Source of the DNA: Marmoricola sp. Leaf446
GTDB taxonomy: Bacteria > Actinomycetota > Actinomycetes > Propionibacteriales > Nocardioidaceae
DNA: 64,000 nucleotides
Direction: 5' to 3'
Assembly (NCBI RefSeq): GCF_001424755.1
Contig: NZ_LMRF01000001.1
Coordinates: 455,294-519,293 of the forward strand
Part shown: piece by piece, positions 8,183-16,922 of the stretch
Numbering within the stretch: the first letter of the stretch is position 1
Layout: each line of letters starts with the position of its first letter
Position numbers and translations under genes: made by a program
The notes under the pieces: model-generated
Told to the model about the DNA's origin: nothing
What the model saw: the letters and a program-made list of their open reading frames with translations, nothing else
Databases searched by the model: none

Positions 8183-9736
8183 CTACGAGACCGTGACGAC
8201 GACGGTCTGGATGCCCGTCGAGCCGGCCGGGAACGGGGTCGCTCGGTCGGCCGTCTGCACCTCGCCACGGGCGTCGGTGGCGCGCACCGCGAGCGTGTAG
8301 GTGCCGGGCGTGGCGTCCCAGGGCAGGAACCACTGGCGCCAGTAGACCGAGCCGGCGTCGGGGCCGAGCTCGGCCTCCTGCCACGGGTTGTCGCCGCCCT
8401 CGCCGTCGTCGATGCGGACCTCGACCTTGGCCACGCCGTCGGGCTGCGCCCAGGCGACACCGCCGATCACGGTGCTGCCGGCGTCGATGTTGTTCAGCGC
8501 CTTGGGGGTGTCGATGCGGCTGGACAGGCGGATCGGTGCGTCGGTGGCCCACTTGCGCTCGGTCCAGTAGGCCTCCTGCTCGGCGTACGTCGTCAGGGTG
8601 AGGCGCTCGAGCCACTTGGTCGAGCCGACGTAGCCGTAGATGCCCGGGGTCAGCAGCCGCACCGGGAAGCCGTGCTCGCGCGGGAGCGGCTCGCCGTTCA
8701 TGCCGAACACGACCAGGGAGTCGCGGCCGTCCAGGGCCACGTCGAGCGGGGTGGAGATGGTGAACCCGTCGACCGCGGTGGAGAGGATCTGGTCGGCCTT
8801 CGTGCCGTCGATGCCGGCGCGGTCGAGCACCTCGCGCAGCGGTACGCCGAGCCAGCGGGCCGAGCCGAGCAGGTTGCCGCCGACCTCGTTGCTGACACAG
8901 GTCATGGTGATGTCCTTCTCCACGACCTCCATCTGCGTGAGCTCGTCGAAGGTCAGCGTGACCTCGCGCTCGACGTCGCCGTCGATGGTCAGGGTCCAGC
9001 CCTCGACGTCCACGGCGGGCACCGTGAGGTTGGTGTCGACGCGGTAGAAGCTCGCGTTGGGGGTGACGAACGGCGTGATCGCGTCGTAGGTCACCTCGAG
9101 GCCGTCGGCCAGCGGGGGCAGCGGCCGGCGCGCGGCGGGCAGCGCGATGTCGGTGATCCGCTCCTTGGCCCGGATCAGCAGCTGACCGGTGCCGCCGACG
9201 ACGGCCGCGAGCACGGCGGTCGCGCCCGCGCCGACGAGGAACCCGCGGCGGCTGGCGCCCCGGCCCGGCTCGGAGTCGATGCGGGCCCCGCGGGTGCCGG
9301 TGCCGCCGCTCGCGCGGGTGAGGAACGCCAGCACGGCCAGGCCGACGACCGCGGTGGCGACCGCCGGGAGGGCGTCGAGGGGGCCTGCGGCCGGCTGCAC
9401 CAGCGCGGCCAGCCCTGCCAGGGCGACCAGCACCATCAGCATCGCGACGCCCAGCCCGAAGCGGCGCCGGGCCACCAGGCCCGCCACGCCGGCGAACAGC
9501 AGCGCCACGACGAGGACGCTGCCGATCAGCACCGGCTTGTCGGCGCTGCCGAGCTCGCGCACCGCCCAGACCTTGACCGGCGTGGGCGTCAGGTTGATCA
9601 CCGCCGTCCCGACGGCGAGCACGGGCGAGGACGCCGGGTTGGTCAGCGCCGCGACGAGGTGGCCGGCGGCGGTGCCGCCGAGGGCGGCCAGCAGGCCGGC
9701 GACGAACGAGGACAGCGCGGGGCGGGGACGTGGCAT
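8183..9736 (-). CDS. Membrane-anchored molybdopterin-dependent oxidoreductase, sulfite-oxidase family
   Basis: The product is 517 aa from ATG 9736. Four hydrophobic helices (about 8-30, 66-90, 96-116, 122-140) are followed by a twin-arginine motif ASRRGFLVG (Arg163-Arg164) leading into a fifth helix (166-184). The extracytoplasmic part is a sulfite-oxidase-like Moco domain with TMTC (Cys280, the expected Mo ligand) and [16 protein letters not shown], then a dimerisation-type beta domain ending near WQEAELGP. This matches the actinobacterial family with five helices and a Moco domain that needs both Sec and Tat (SCO3746 type). Substrate unknown. The adjacent promoter suggests a leaderless mRNA, which would explain the missing ribosome site. 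Confidence 0.9.
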   Translation of the reverse strand: MPRPRPALSSFVAGLLAALGGTAAGHLVAALTNPASSPVLAVGTAVINLTPTPVKVWAVRELGSADKPVLIGSVLVVALLFAGVAGLVARRRFGLGVAMLMVLVALAGLAALVQPAAGPLDALPAVATAVVGLAVLAFLTRASGGTGTRGARIDSEPGRGASRRGFLVGAGATAVLAAVVGGTGQLLIRAKERITDIALPAARRPLPPLADGLEVTYDAITPFVTPNASFYRVDTNLTVPAVDVEGWTLTIDGDVEREVTLTFDELTQMEVVEKDITMTCVSNEVGGNLLGSARWLGVPLREVLDRAGIDGTKADQILSTAVDGFTISTPLDVALDGRDSLVVFGMNGEPLPREHGFPVRLLTPGIYGYVGSTKWLERLTLTTYAEQEAYWTERKWATDAPIRLSSRIDTPKALNNIDAGSTVIGGVAWAQPDGVAKVEVRIDDGEGGDNPWQEAELGPDAGSVYWRQWFLPWDATPGTYTLAVRATDARGEVQTADRATPFPAGSTGIQTVVVTVS

Positions 9737-9742
9737 GCCGGT

Positions 9743-9770
9743 GGTTCGGCGCGGTGCGGCGACCGGATGG
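9743..9770 (-). promoter_or_regulatory. SigK-type leaderless promoter of the molybdopterin oxidoreductase
   Basis: On the minus strand CCATCC (9770-9765) is followed after exactly 16 bases by CGAACC (9748-9743). The last -10 base is 6 bases from ATG 9736, so transcription would begin at or next to the start codon. The boxes and spacer match those before the fasciclin gene. Confidence 0.8.
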
Positions 9771-9826
9771 GGTGGCCGGACGGGGTGGCCGGCCCGACCG
9801 GCCCGGACCCGCGCGACCATGGTGCG

Positions 9827-10312
9827 GTGCCGACGACCTCCTCGCCCGTGACCGTGCGCCCGGGCCGCGACGCCGACCTGGACGCCGTCGTCGACCTCGA
9901 GCGGGTCTGCCTGGGCCGGGACGCCTGGGGCGAGGCGCTGGTCGCGCCCGGCCTGGCGGGCGACCTGCCCACCGTGTCGTACGCCGTGGCGGTGGCCGCC
10001 GACGACGTCGTGGGCCACGCCGTGCTGTCGGCCGTCGGCGACGTGGCCGAGCTGCAGCGCATCGGGGTGGCGCCGGCCTGGCGGCGGCGCGGGGTGGCCG
10101 GGCTGCTGCTGGCCGCCGTCGTGGAGCACGCGGGGGCCGCGGGGGCCGACCGGTTGCTGCTGGAGGTGCGCGAGGACAACGGGCCGGCACTGGCGTTCTA
10201 CGCCCGCCACGGGTTCGAGGAGCTGGCCCGCCGCCGGCGCTACTACGCCGACGGAGCGACGGCCGTGGTGATGCAGCGGGGGCTCGGCGGGGCTGGGAGG
10301 ATGGCCCCGTGA
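9827..10312 (+). CDS. rimI: GNAT acetyltransferase, probable ribosomal-protein S18 alanine N-acetyltransferase
   Basis: The product is 161 aa from GTG 9827 (GTG 9848 is an alternative). The GNAT core has [15 protein letters not shown] (acetyl-CoA loop), [19 protein letters not shown] and RRRRYYADG. The last feature and the position directly before tsaD, with a 4-bp overlap, are typical of RimI, which acetylates the N-terminus of S18. The partners tsaB and tsaE, often upstream, are not here: the region before it is the divergent Mo-enzyme promoter. Confidence 0.8.
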   Translation: MPTTSSPVTVRPGRDADLDAVVDLERVCLGRDAWGEALVAPGLAGDLPTVSYAVAVAADDVVGHAVLSAVGDVAELQRIGVAPAWRRRGVAGLLLAAVVEHAGAAGADRLLLEVREDNGPALAFYARHGFEELARRRRYYADGATAVVMQRGLGGAGRMAP

Positions 10313-11364
10313 ACGACTCCTCGGCGCCCCTGGTGCTCGGCATCGAGACCTCCTGCGACGAGACCGGCGTCGGCATCGTCCGCGGCCACACCCTGCTCGC
10401 CGACGCCGTCGCGTCCTCGGTCGAGGAGCACGCCCGGTTCGGCGGCGTCGTCCCCGAGGTGGCCTCGCGGGCGCACCTGGAGGCGATGGTGCCGACCCTG
10501 GAGCGCGCCTGCGAGACCGCCGGCATCGCGCTCTCGGACGTCGACGCCGTGGCGGTCACCTCGGGCCCGGGCCTCGCGGGCGCGCTGCTCGTCGGGGTCG
10601 CCGCGGCCAAGGCGCTGGCGCTGGGCCTGGAGAAGCCGCTGTACGGCGTGAACCACCTCGCCGCCCACGTCGCCGTCGACCAGCTCGAGCACGGCCCGCT
10701 GCCCGATCCCTGCCTGGCGATGCTCGTCTCCGGCGGCCACTCCTCGCTGCTGCGGGTCGACGACGTCACCTCCTCGGTCACCCCGCTCGGCGCGACCATC
10801 GACGACGCGGCGGGGGAGGCCTTCGACAAGGTCGCCCGGCTGCTGGGCCTGCCGTTCCCCGGCGGCCCCCACATCGACCGCGCCGCCCGCTCGGGCTCCT
10901 CGGTGGCCATCGACTTCCCCCGAGGCCTGTCCTCGCGGCGCGACCTCGAGCGGCACCGCTTCGACTTCTCCTTCTCCGGCCTCAAGACCGCCGTCGCCCG
11001 CTGGGTGCAGGCCCGCGAGGCCGCCGGGGAGCCGGTCCCGGTCGCCGACGTCGCCGCGTCCTTCCAGGAGGCCGTCTGCGACGTGCTCACCCGCAAGGCC
11101 GTCGACGCCGCCGTCTCCGCGGGCATCGAGGACATCCTCGTCGGCGGCGGCGTGGCCGCGAACTCCCGCCTGCGCGTCCTGACCGAGGAGCGCGCCGCCC
11201 GCCACGGCATCCGCGTCCGCGTCCCCCGCCCCGGCCTGTGCACCGACAACGGCGCCATGGTCGCCGCCCTCGGCGCGGAGATGGTCGCCCGCGGCCGCAC
11301 CCCCTCCTCCCTCGACCTCCCCGCCGACTCGAGCCTCCCGGTGACCGAGGTGCTCGCCGGGTAG
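10309..11364 (+). CDS. tsaD: tRNA N6-threonylcarbamoyladenosine transferase TsaD
   Basis: The product is 351 aa from GTG 10309 with GGGAGG eight bases upstream; the start overlaps the rimI stop. The ASKHA fold carries [14 protein letters not shown] at the N-terminus, the metal-binding NHLAAHV (equivalent to the HxxxH site), SGGHSSLL, and [25 protein letters not shown] and [10 protein letters not shown] are near the C-terminus. TsaD transfers the threonylcarbamoyl group to A37 of ANN-decoding tRNAs in the cytoplasm. A large hairpin follows the stop. Confidence 0.97.
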   Translation: MNDSSAPLVLGIETSCDETGVGIVRGHTLLADAVASSVEEHARFGGVVPEVASRAHLEAMVPTLERACETAGIALSDVDAVAVTSGPGLAGALLVGVAAAKALALGLEKPLYGVNHLAAHVAVDQLEHGPLPDPCLAMLVSGGHSSLLRVDDVTSSVTPLGATIDDAAGEAFDKVARLLGLPFPGGPHIDRAARSGSSVAIDFPRGLSSRRDLERHRFDFSFSGLKTAVARWVQAREAAGEPVPVADVAASFQEAVCDVLTRKAVDAAVSAGIEDILVGGGVAANSRLRVLTEERAARHGIRVRVPRPGLCTDNGAMVAALGAEMVARGRTPSSLDLPADSSLPVTEVLAG

Positions 11365-11416
11365 GTGGGGGTGGCGGCCGAGGTCGGCGACCGATGGTCC
11401 GGCGTACGGCGGTCCG

Positions 11417-11502
11417 GTTTCCCAGGTGATGAACCCGAACTGCCTCTGTGCACACGTCGCGTCGTGTGTGAGGAGGAGCCTTGGGTTCATCACCTGGGAA
11501 AC
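11417..11502. terminator. 86-bp hairpin with perfect 20-bp arms after tsaD
   Basis: The arm at 11417-11436 (gtttcccaggtgatgaaccc) is the exact reverse complement of 11483-11502. One mismatch further out pairing resumes (ccgg against ctgg). The 46-base loop itself contains CACACG...CGTGTG. It lies between two plus-strand genes and may end tsaD transcription. The outer 15 bases (cggtttcccaggtga) nearly repeat those of the hairpin at 20650-20677. Confidence 0.7.
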
Positions 11503-11615
11503 TGGCCCCCGGAGGCGTACGCCGCCCGCGACCCCGCCGCCCACCCTCGCCGTCCCGACCGGTCGTCGGCTTGGATGGGACCCGCCCCACCAGCCCACCC
11601 TCCCCAGGAGCCCCC

Positions 11616-12701
11616 ATGCAGCAGGTCAAGGCCGTCATCGCCCGGAGCAAGGGAGCGCCGGTCGAGCTCGTCACCATCAACGTGCCGGACCCCGGGCCGG
11701 GGGAGGCGCTGGTGCAGGTGCAGGCGTGCGGGGTGTGCCACACCGACCTGCACTACCGCGAGGGCGGCATCAACGACGAGTTCCCGTTCCTGCTGGGCCA
11801 CGAGGCCGCGGGCGTGGTCGAGGCCGTCGGCGAGGGCGTGTCCGAGGTGGCGCCCGGCGACTTCGTGGTCCTCAACTGGCGCGCGGTGTGCGGCGAGTGC
11901 CGCGCCTGCAAGCGCGGCGAGCCGCAGTACTGCTTCGCCACCCACAACGCCACCCAGAAGATGACCCTCGAGGACGGCACCGAGCTGTCCCCGGCCCTGG
12001 GCATCGGCGCGTTCGCCGAGAAGACCCTGGTCGCGGCGGGCCAGTGCACCAAGGTCGACCCCGAGGCCCGACCGGCGGCCGTCGGCCTGCTCGGCTGCGG
12101 CGTGATGGCCGGCATCGGCGCCGCCATCAACACCGGCAACGTCGGCCGCGGCATGTCCGTGGCCGTGATCGGCTGCGGCGGCGTGGGCGCGGCGGCCGTC
12201 GCGGGCGCGGCGCTCGCCGGCGCGGCGAAGATCATCGCCGTCGACCTCGACGACAAGAAGCTCGACGGCGCGAGGAAGCTCGGCGCCACGCACACCGTCA
12301 ACAGCAAGGAGCAGGACGCCGTCGAGGCGATCCAGGGCCTGACCGACGGCAACGGCGCCGACGTCGTCATCGACGCGGTCGGGCGCCCCGAGACCTGGAA
12401 GCAGGCGTTCTACGCCCGCGACCTCGCCGGCACCGTCGTGCTGGTCGGCGTGCCCACGCCCGACATGACGATCCCGGAGATCCCGCTCATCGACGTCTTC
12501 GGACGCGGCGGGTCGCTGAAGTCGAGCTGGTACGGCGACTGCCTGCCCAGCCGCGACTTCCCGATGCTGGTCGACCTCTACCGCCAGGGCCGCCTCGACC
12601 TCGACGCGTTCGTGACCGAGGAGATCGGCATCGGCGACGTCGAGGCCGCCTTCGAGAAGATGCACCACGGGGACGTGCTCCGATCCGTCGTCCTGCTCTG
12701 A
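11616..12701 (+). CDS. mscR: S-(hydroxymethyl)mycothiol dehydrogenase (NAD/mycothiol-dependent formaldehyde dehydrogenase)
   Basis: The product is 361 aa from ATG 11616 with AGGAG five bases upstream. It is a zinc-dependent medium-chain dehydrogenase: catalytic zinc motif [23 protein letters not shown], structural zinc cysteines in [15 protein letters not shown], and Rossmann motif [26 protein letters not shown] is characteristic of the mycothiol-dependent class (Rv2259 of M. tuberculosis, also 361 aa). It oxidises the formaldehyde-mycothiol adduct to S-formylmycothiol in the cytosol, and shows that the organism makes mycothiol. The MBL hydrolase gene that normally follows is separated from it by a GH3 lipoprotein. 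Confidence 0.95.
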   Translation: MQQVKAVIARSKGAPVELVTINVPDPGPGEALVQVQACGVCHTDLHYREGGINDEFPFLLGHEAAGVVEAVGEGVSEVAPGDFVVLNWRAVCGECRACKRGEPQYCFATHNATQKMTLEDGTELSPALGIGAFAEKTLVAAGQCTKVDPEARPAAVGLLGCGVMAGIGAAINTGNVGRGMSVAVIGCGGVGAAAVAGAALAGAAKIIAVDLDDKKLDGARKLGATHTVNSKEQDAVEAIQGLTDGNGADVVIDAVGRPETWKQAFYARDLAGTVVLVGVPTPDMTIPEIPLIDVFGRGGSLKSSWYGDCLPSRDFPMLVDLYRQGRLDLDAFVTEEIGIGDVEAAFEKMHHGDVLRSVVLL

Positions 12702-14473
12702 CGCCCCCGTCCTCGCGGCTGCGGCTCCTCGTGGGGGCCGTGGCGCTGTCGCTGTGCCTGACCGGGTGCAGCGGCGGTGGCGACGACGACGGCGACCGGG
12801 GCGAGCGTGCCCCCGGCGCCGGGGCGTCGCCGGCCAAGCCGCCCGAGCCCAGCTTCGGCGAGCAGGCCGTACGCCGGATGACGCTGCGCCAGCAGGCGGG
12901 CCAGGTGATCGTCGCCTCGTGGGAGGGGACCGGCTCGCCCGCCCCGCTCGTACGCCGCCTCCACCTCGGCGGCGTGATCGCGTTCAGCGACAACGTGGAG
13001 TCCACCGACCAGATCCGGCGCGTCAACCGTGACGTCCGCCGGGTCGTCGCCCGGCGGGGCTGGCCGGCCTTCGTCGGGGTCGACCAGGAGGGCGGGCTCG
13101 TCGACCGCGTCGGGGCGCCGAGCACCGGCTTCCCGGCCTTCATGGCCGCCGGGGCCGCCGCCGACCCGCGGCTGACCGAGCAGGCCGCCCGGGCCAGCGC
13201 CGCCGAGATGCGCGGACTGGGCTTCGACGTCGTCTTCGCCCCCGTCGCCGACGTGACGGTCGGTGACGGCGACGCGGCGATCGGGTCCCGGTCGGCCGGC
13301 GGCGACCCGCAGCAGGTGGCGCGCCAGGTCGTCGCCGCCACCGAGGGCATCGCCGCGGCGGGCGTGCTGCCCGTCGTCAAGCACTTCCCGGGCCACGGGT
13401 CCCTCGGGGCCGACAGCCACGCCGAGCTGCCGGTGCAGCGTCGGCCGCTGCGGGCGCTGGAGCGCCGCGACCTGGTGCCGTTCGAGCCCGCGATCGTCGC
13501 CGGCCAGGACGGTCCCGTGGGCGCCCCGGCCGTGCTGACCGGCCACATCGCCGTCCGGGCCGTCGACCGGGGCGTCCCCGCCAGCATCTCCCGCAAGGTC
13601 ACCACCGGGCTGCTCCGCCGTGACCTCGGCTTCGAGGGCCTCGTCGTCACCGACGCGCTCGACATGCAGGGCGTGCAGCGCCTGGCCCCCGGCGCGCAGG
13701 CCGCCGTCCGCGCGCTCCGCGCCGGGGCCGACGTGCTCCTGATGCCGCCCGACCCGGCCGCCGCCCGCGACGCCATCGTGCGGGCGGTGCGGCAGGGCGA
13801 CCTCCCGCGCACCCGCCTGGCCCAGGCCGCCGCTCGGATGGTGGACACCCTGCACGGGCTCGGTCGGGGTGCCGCCGCGGCGCCGGGCAGTGGGGGTCGC
13901 GCCGCGGACGCGCTGGCACGCCGGTCGGTCACCTCGGTGGCCGGACCCTGCGAGGGCCGGCTGCTCGCCGACCGGGTCCGTGTCGTCGGCGCCCCCGACG
14001 ACGTGGCCGAGTTCGACGCGCTCGTCCAGGCCCGGGGGGTCACGGTGGCCCGCGACTACACCAAGCGGGTGCGGGCGGGCTCCAGGTCGGTCGTGGTCGG
14101 CACCAAGACCGTGGTGAGCAAGGTCCGCAAGCGGGTCAGGGTCAAGGGCAAGGTCCGGGTCAAGGTGGTCGAGGTGCGCACGAAGGTGCCGGTGCGCGAG
14201 CGCAGGCCGGTCTACAAGGACGTGCTGGTGATCGCCGACGCCCCGACGGTGGCGCTGGTCGGCAGCGGCGGCGGCACGCCCGGGTCGGCCGACGTGACCG
14301 TGGCGCTGGACCGGCCGGGCGTCCTGGGCCGGGTCTCCTCGCGGGTCGAGCTGGCGGCGTACTCCGACCAGCCGGCCTCGCTCCGCGCCGTCGTCGACGT
14401 GCTGCTCGGGGAGCGGGGCGCGCCGGGACGGCTTCCCCTCGAGGTCCCCGGGGCCGAGCGCCGCGGCTGCTGA
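12698..14473 (+). CDS. GH3 lipoprotein, beta-N-acetylhexosaminidase (NagZ)-like, with basic C-terminal insert
   Basis: No ATG, GTG or TTG yields a normal signal peptide. CTG 12698 overlaps the mscR stop (CTGA) and gives 591 aa with a basic n-region, hydrophobic core and lipobox LTGC; GTG 12731 (580 aa) would lack the positive n-region. The GH3 domain (about 55-390) has [10 protein letters not shown], the NagZ His-Asp dyad loop KHFPGHG...DSH, and the nucleophile loop [11 protein letters not shown]. Residues ~450-510 form a Val/Lys/Arg-rich tract ([20 protein letters not shown]) not expected in the family. Probable action is on peptidoglycan amino sugars outside the membrane. Confidence 0.85.
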   Translation: MTPPSSRLRLLVGAVALSLCLTGCSGGGDDDGDRGERAPGAGASPAKPPEPSFGEQAVRRMTLRQQAGQVIVASWEGTGSPAPLVRRLHLGGVIAFSDNVESTDQIRRVNRDVRRVVARRGWPAFVGVDQEGGLVDRVGAPSTGFPAFMAAGAAADPRLTEQAARASAAEMRGLGFDVVFAPVADVTVGDGDAAIGSRSAGGDPQQVARQVVAATEGIAAAGVLPVVKHFPGHGSLGADSHAELPVQRRPLRALERRDLVPFEPAIVAGQDGPVGAPAVLTGHIAVRAVDRGVPASISRKVTTGLLRRDLGFEGLVVTDALDMQGVQRLAPGAQAAVRALRAGADVLLMPPDPAAARDAIVRAVRQGDLPRTRLAQAAARMVDTLHGLGRGAAAAPGSGGRAADALARRSVTSVAGPCEGRLLADRVRVVGAPDDVAEFDALVQARGVTVARDYTKRVRAGSRSVVVGTKTVVSKVRKRVRVKGKVRVKVVEVRTKVPVRERRPVYKDVLVIADAPTVALVGSGGGTPGSADVTVALDRPGVLGRVSSRVELAAYSDQPASLRAVVDVLLGERGAPGRLPLEVPGAERRGC

Positions 14474-14495
14474 CCCCGTCGCGACGGGGCGCCGC

Positions 14496-14501
14496 TAGCC
14501 T
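14496..14501 (+). promoter_or_regulatory. Leaderless -10 box (TAGCCT) before the MBL hydrolase
   Basis: TAGCCT matches the actinobacterial TANNNT -10 element and ends six bases before ATG 14508, the spacing of leaderless transcripts. No ribosome-binding site is visible. It would let the hydrolase be made independently of mscR and the GH3 gene. No clear -35 is seen. Confidence 0.55.
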
Positions 14502-14507
14502 CGGACC

Positions 14508-15119
14508 ATGAGCACCCTGCGCATCGACCACGCCGTCTCCAGCGGCACCTTCAGCCTCGACGGCGAGACCCACGAGGTCGAGAACAACCTGTGGGTGGTC
14601 GGCAACGACGACGAGTGCGTCGTCATCGACGCCCCGCACAGCGTCGAGGACATCCTCGCCCTGGTCGGCGGCCGGCAGGTCAAGGCGATCATCGCCACCC
14701 ACGCCCACGACGACCACGTGCGCGTGGCCCCCGAGCTGCGCGAGCGCGTCACCGCGCCGATCCTGCTGCACCCGGCCGACCGCGAGGTCTGGGAGCTCAC
14801 CCACACCGACCACCTGTGGGACGTCGACCTCGAGGACGGCCAGTCGGTCAAGGTCGCCGGCGCCTCGATCAAGGTGCTCCACACGCCGGGCCACGCGCCG
14901 GGCGCGGTCAGCCTCTACGTCCACGACCTCGGCTGCGTCTTCACCGGCGACACCCTCTTCGAGGGCGGTCCCGGCGCCACCGGACGCTCCTTCAGCGACG
15001 AGGACCTGATCAAGGACTCGATCCGCACCAAGCTCTTCGACCTGCCCGACGAGACCGTCGTGCACACCGGCCACGGGCCCGACACCACGATCGGTGCCGA
15101 GCGCGCCAACCTCGGGTGA
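14508..15119 (+). CDS. MBL-fold metallo-hydrolase, probable S-formylmycothiol hydrolase
   Basis: The product is 203 aa. It carries the metallo-beta-lactamase zinc motif THAHDDH (about 64-70), HTPGHAPG, FTGDTLF and a terminal HTGHGPDT. In M. tuberculosis the equivalent gene (Rv2260) directly follows the mycothiol-dependent formaldehyde dehydrogenase, so hydrolysis of S-formylmycothiol to formate is the likely job. A -10-like box six bases upstream suggests a leaderless start. Confidence 0.85.
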   Translation: MSTLRIDHAVSSGTFSLDGETHEVENNLWVVGNDDECVVIDAPHSVEDILALVGGRQVKAIIATHAHDDHVRVAPELRERVTAPILLHPADREVWELTHTDHLWDVDLEDGQSVKVAGASIKVLHTPGHAPGAVSLYVHDLGCVFTGDTLFEGGPGATGRSFSDEDLIKDSIRTKLFDLPDETVVHTGHGPDTTIGAERANLG

Positions 15120-15514
15120 CCCGGCTGCGGCTGCTCGGCCGCGTGCTCTTCGGCGTCCTGCTGGTGGCCTCGCTGGTCTCGTTCCTCACTCCGGCCGACG
15201 ACCTCGCCGACCCCGGCGTCGACGACAAGGTGATGCACGCGCTGACCTTCCTCGCGCTCACCCTGTCCGGCGTGCTCGCGGGGGTCCGGCCGCCTCCGCT
15301 GCTGGCCGGGCTGGCGGCGTACGCCGTGGGCACCGAGGTGCTCCAGCACCTGCTCCCGCTCGGGCGCCACGGCGACGCGCTCGACGCCCTGGCCGACCTG
15401 GTCGGGGTGCTCGTGGGACTGCTGCTCGCGACCGGCGCCCGCACCCTCAGCCGGCGTGCGCGGCCCGCCCGGCCCGCCGCTCCCGCACCACCTCGAGCAC
15501 CCCGACCGCGGTAG
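15116..15514 (+). CDS. VanZ-like small membrane protein
   Basis: The product is 132 aa from GTG 15116 (GTGA overlap with the MBL gene). Three or four short hydrophobic helices surround DDKVMHALTFLALTL and GTEVLQHLLPLGRHGDALDA, the pattern of VanZ-like proteins. Their function is generally unclear; in enterococci VanZ is tied to teicoplanin resistance. Its last 68 bp overlap the 3' end of the convergent MFS gene. The tail is Arg/Pro/Ala-rich. Confidence 0.8.
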   Translation: MTRLRLLGRVLFGVLLVASLVSFLTPADDLADPGVDDKVMHALTFLALTLSGVLAGVRPPPLLAGLAAYAVGTEVLQHLLPLGRHGDALDALADLVGVLVGLLLATGARTLSRRARPARPAAPAPPRAPRPR

Positions 15515-16922
15515 CCGCCAGCACGAAGCACAGCGAGACCCCCACCGCGACGGCCAGCGCCACGGCGTACGACGTGGGGCCGGGGCCGGCGACCGCGGCG
15601 AAGAACGCCGCCCCGATGACCGCCTGCCCGACCGCGAGGCCCACCCGCTGCGCGGTCTGGAGCACGCCGCCGGCGGTGCTGCCGACGACGGGGTCGACCT
15701 CGGCGAGGGTGAGCGCCTGGTTGGGCGTGATCACCGCGCCGTTGCCGACGCCCATGAGGAACAGCGGCAGCGCGAGGGCGTACGCCGCGACCCCGGGCGG
15801 GGTCAGGTGGGCCGCGACCGCCAGCGAGACGCCGCCGACGCCGAAGACCGCGGTGCCGACCACGGTGAGCGGCCGCCCGACCCGGGTGACGAAGCGCCCG
15901 GCGGCCTGCGCGGCGACCGCGCTGCCGACCGCGAACGCCGTGACCGCCAGCGCGGTGTGCAGCGCGCTGTAGTCCAGGCCGCGCTGGAAGTAGAGCGTGA
16001 GCACGAGCGGGATGCCCGCCTGCGCCGGGAAGTAGAGCAGCGCCAGCACCACGCCGGAGGTGTACGACGGCTGCCGGAACAGCCGCAGGTCGACCAGCGG
16101 GTCGAGCCGGGAGCGGGTGAGCCGCCGCTCGCGGCGCCAGAACCCGGCCAGCAGCGCCGCGGCCGGCACCAGCAGGCCGAGCACGACCGGGCCGACCCGC
16201 TCCAGCTCGACGGCGATGAACAGCACGCAGAAGGTCGCCGCCCCCAGCAGCAGCGACCCGACGACGTCGAGCCGGTGGCGTCCCGTCGACGGGGTCTCGG
16301 GCAGCAGCCGCCGGGCCAGCACGAGCACCACGACGGCGATCGGGACGTTGACGAAGAACACCAGCCGCCAGCCCAGCTCGGGGCCGCCGACCGCGATCAG
16401 CAGGCCGCCGACCATCGGGCCCAGCGCGACGCCGAGACCGACCGTGGTGCCGAGCGCCCCGAACGCGCGGCCGCGCTCCTCGCCGCGGAACATCTGCTGG
16501 ACCAGCCCCGAGACCTGCGGGTTGATCAGGCCGCCCGCGACGCCCTGCAGCACCCGGGCCGCGATCAGCAGCTCGGGCGTGGGGGCGAGACCGGCGACCG
16601 CGCTGGTGACCGCGAACCCGACCACGCCGACCTGGAACATCAGCTTGCGGCCGTGGTCGTCTCCGAGCCGTCCGGCGAGCACCGGCACCAGGCCGAAGGC
16701 GAGGGTGTAGCCGCTGACGATCCACTGCAGCTCGGCCGGGCCGGCGCCGGTGGCGTCGCTGATCGAGGGCAGCGCGACGTTGGTGATGGAGACGTCGAGC
16801 AGGGTCATGAAGAGCGCGCTGCAGCACACCAGCAGGGCCAGCCAGCGGTTGGTCGGGGCGGCGGTCGGTGCCGGAGTGCCGTGGTCCTCGCGGGCGTGCT
16901 GCTCGTGGGGGAGCTCGCTCAC
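15447..16922 (-). CDS. MFS drug exporter, 14-helix DHA2 family
   Basis: The product is 491 aa from GTG 16922, which overlaps the stop of the upstream methyltransferase (GTGA). Helix 1 carries LDVSITNVALPSI, followed by QWIVSGYTLAFG, the motif-A region GRLGDDHGRKLMF and GLGVALGPMVGGL, as in EmrB/QacA exporters driven by protons. About fourteen hydrophobic segments are visible. No regulator of the TetR or MarR type is adjacent, so a specific drug cannot be proposed. Confidence 0.92.
   Translation of the reverse strand: MSELPHEQHAREDHGTPAPTAAPTNRWLALLVCCSALFMTLLDVSITNVALPSISDATGAGPAELQWIVSGYTLAFGLVPVLAGRLGDDHGRKLMFQVGVVGFAVTSAVAGLAPTPELLIAARVLQGVAGGLINPQVSGLVQQMFRGEERGRAFGALGTTVGLGVALGPMVGGLLIAVGGPELGWRLVFFVNVPIAVVVLVLARRLLPETPSTGRHRLDVVGSLLLGAATFCVLFIAVELERVGPVVLGLLVPAAALLAGFWRRERRLTRSRLDPLVDLRLFRQPSYTSGVVLALLYFPAQAGIPLVLTLYFQRGLDYSALHTALAVTAFAVGSAVAAQAAGRFVTRVGRPLTVVGTAVFGVGGVSLAVAAHLTPPGVAAYALALPLFLMGVGNGAVITPNQALTLAEVDPVVGSTAGGVLQTAQRVGLAVGQAVIGAAFFAAVAGPGPTSYAVALAVAVGVSLCFVLAATAVGVLEVVRERRAGRAAHAG

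Noticed and set aside
7452-11453. A very long minus-strand frame running from the fasciclin gene back through rimI and tsaD
   Set aside because: Only the 3' 650 bp have coding character and a start with a ribosome site and promoter. The rest is Arg/Pro/Ala-rich antisense of well-recognised genes, a usual effect of high GC.
12737-14043. Long minus-strand frames opposite the GH3 lipoprotein
   Set aside because: Composition bias only; the plus strand has catalytic motifs and a lipobox.
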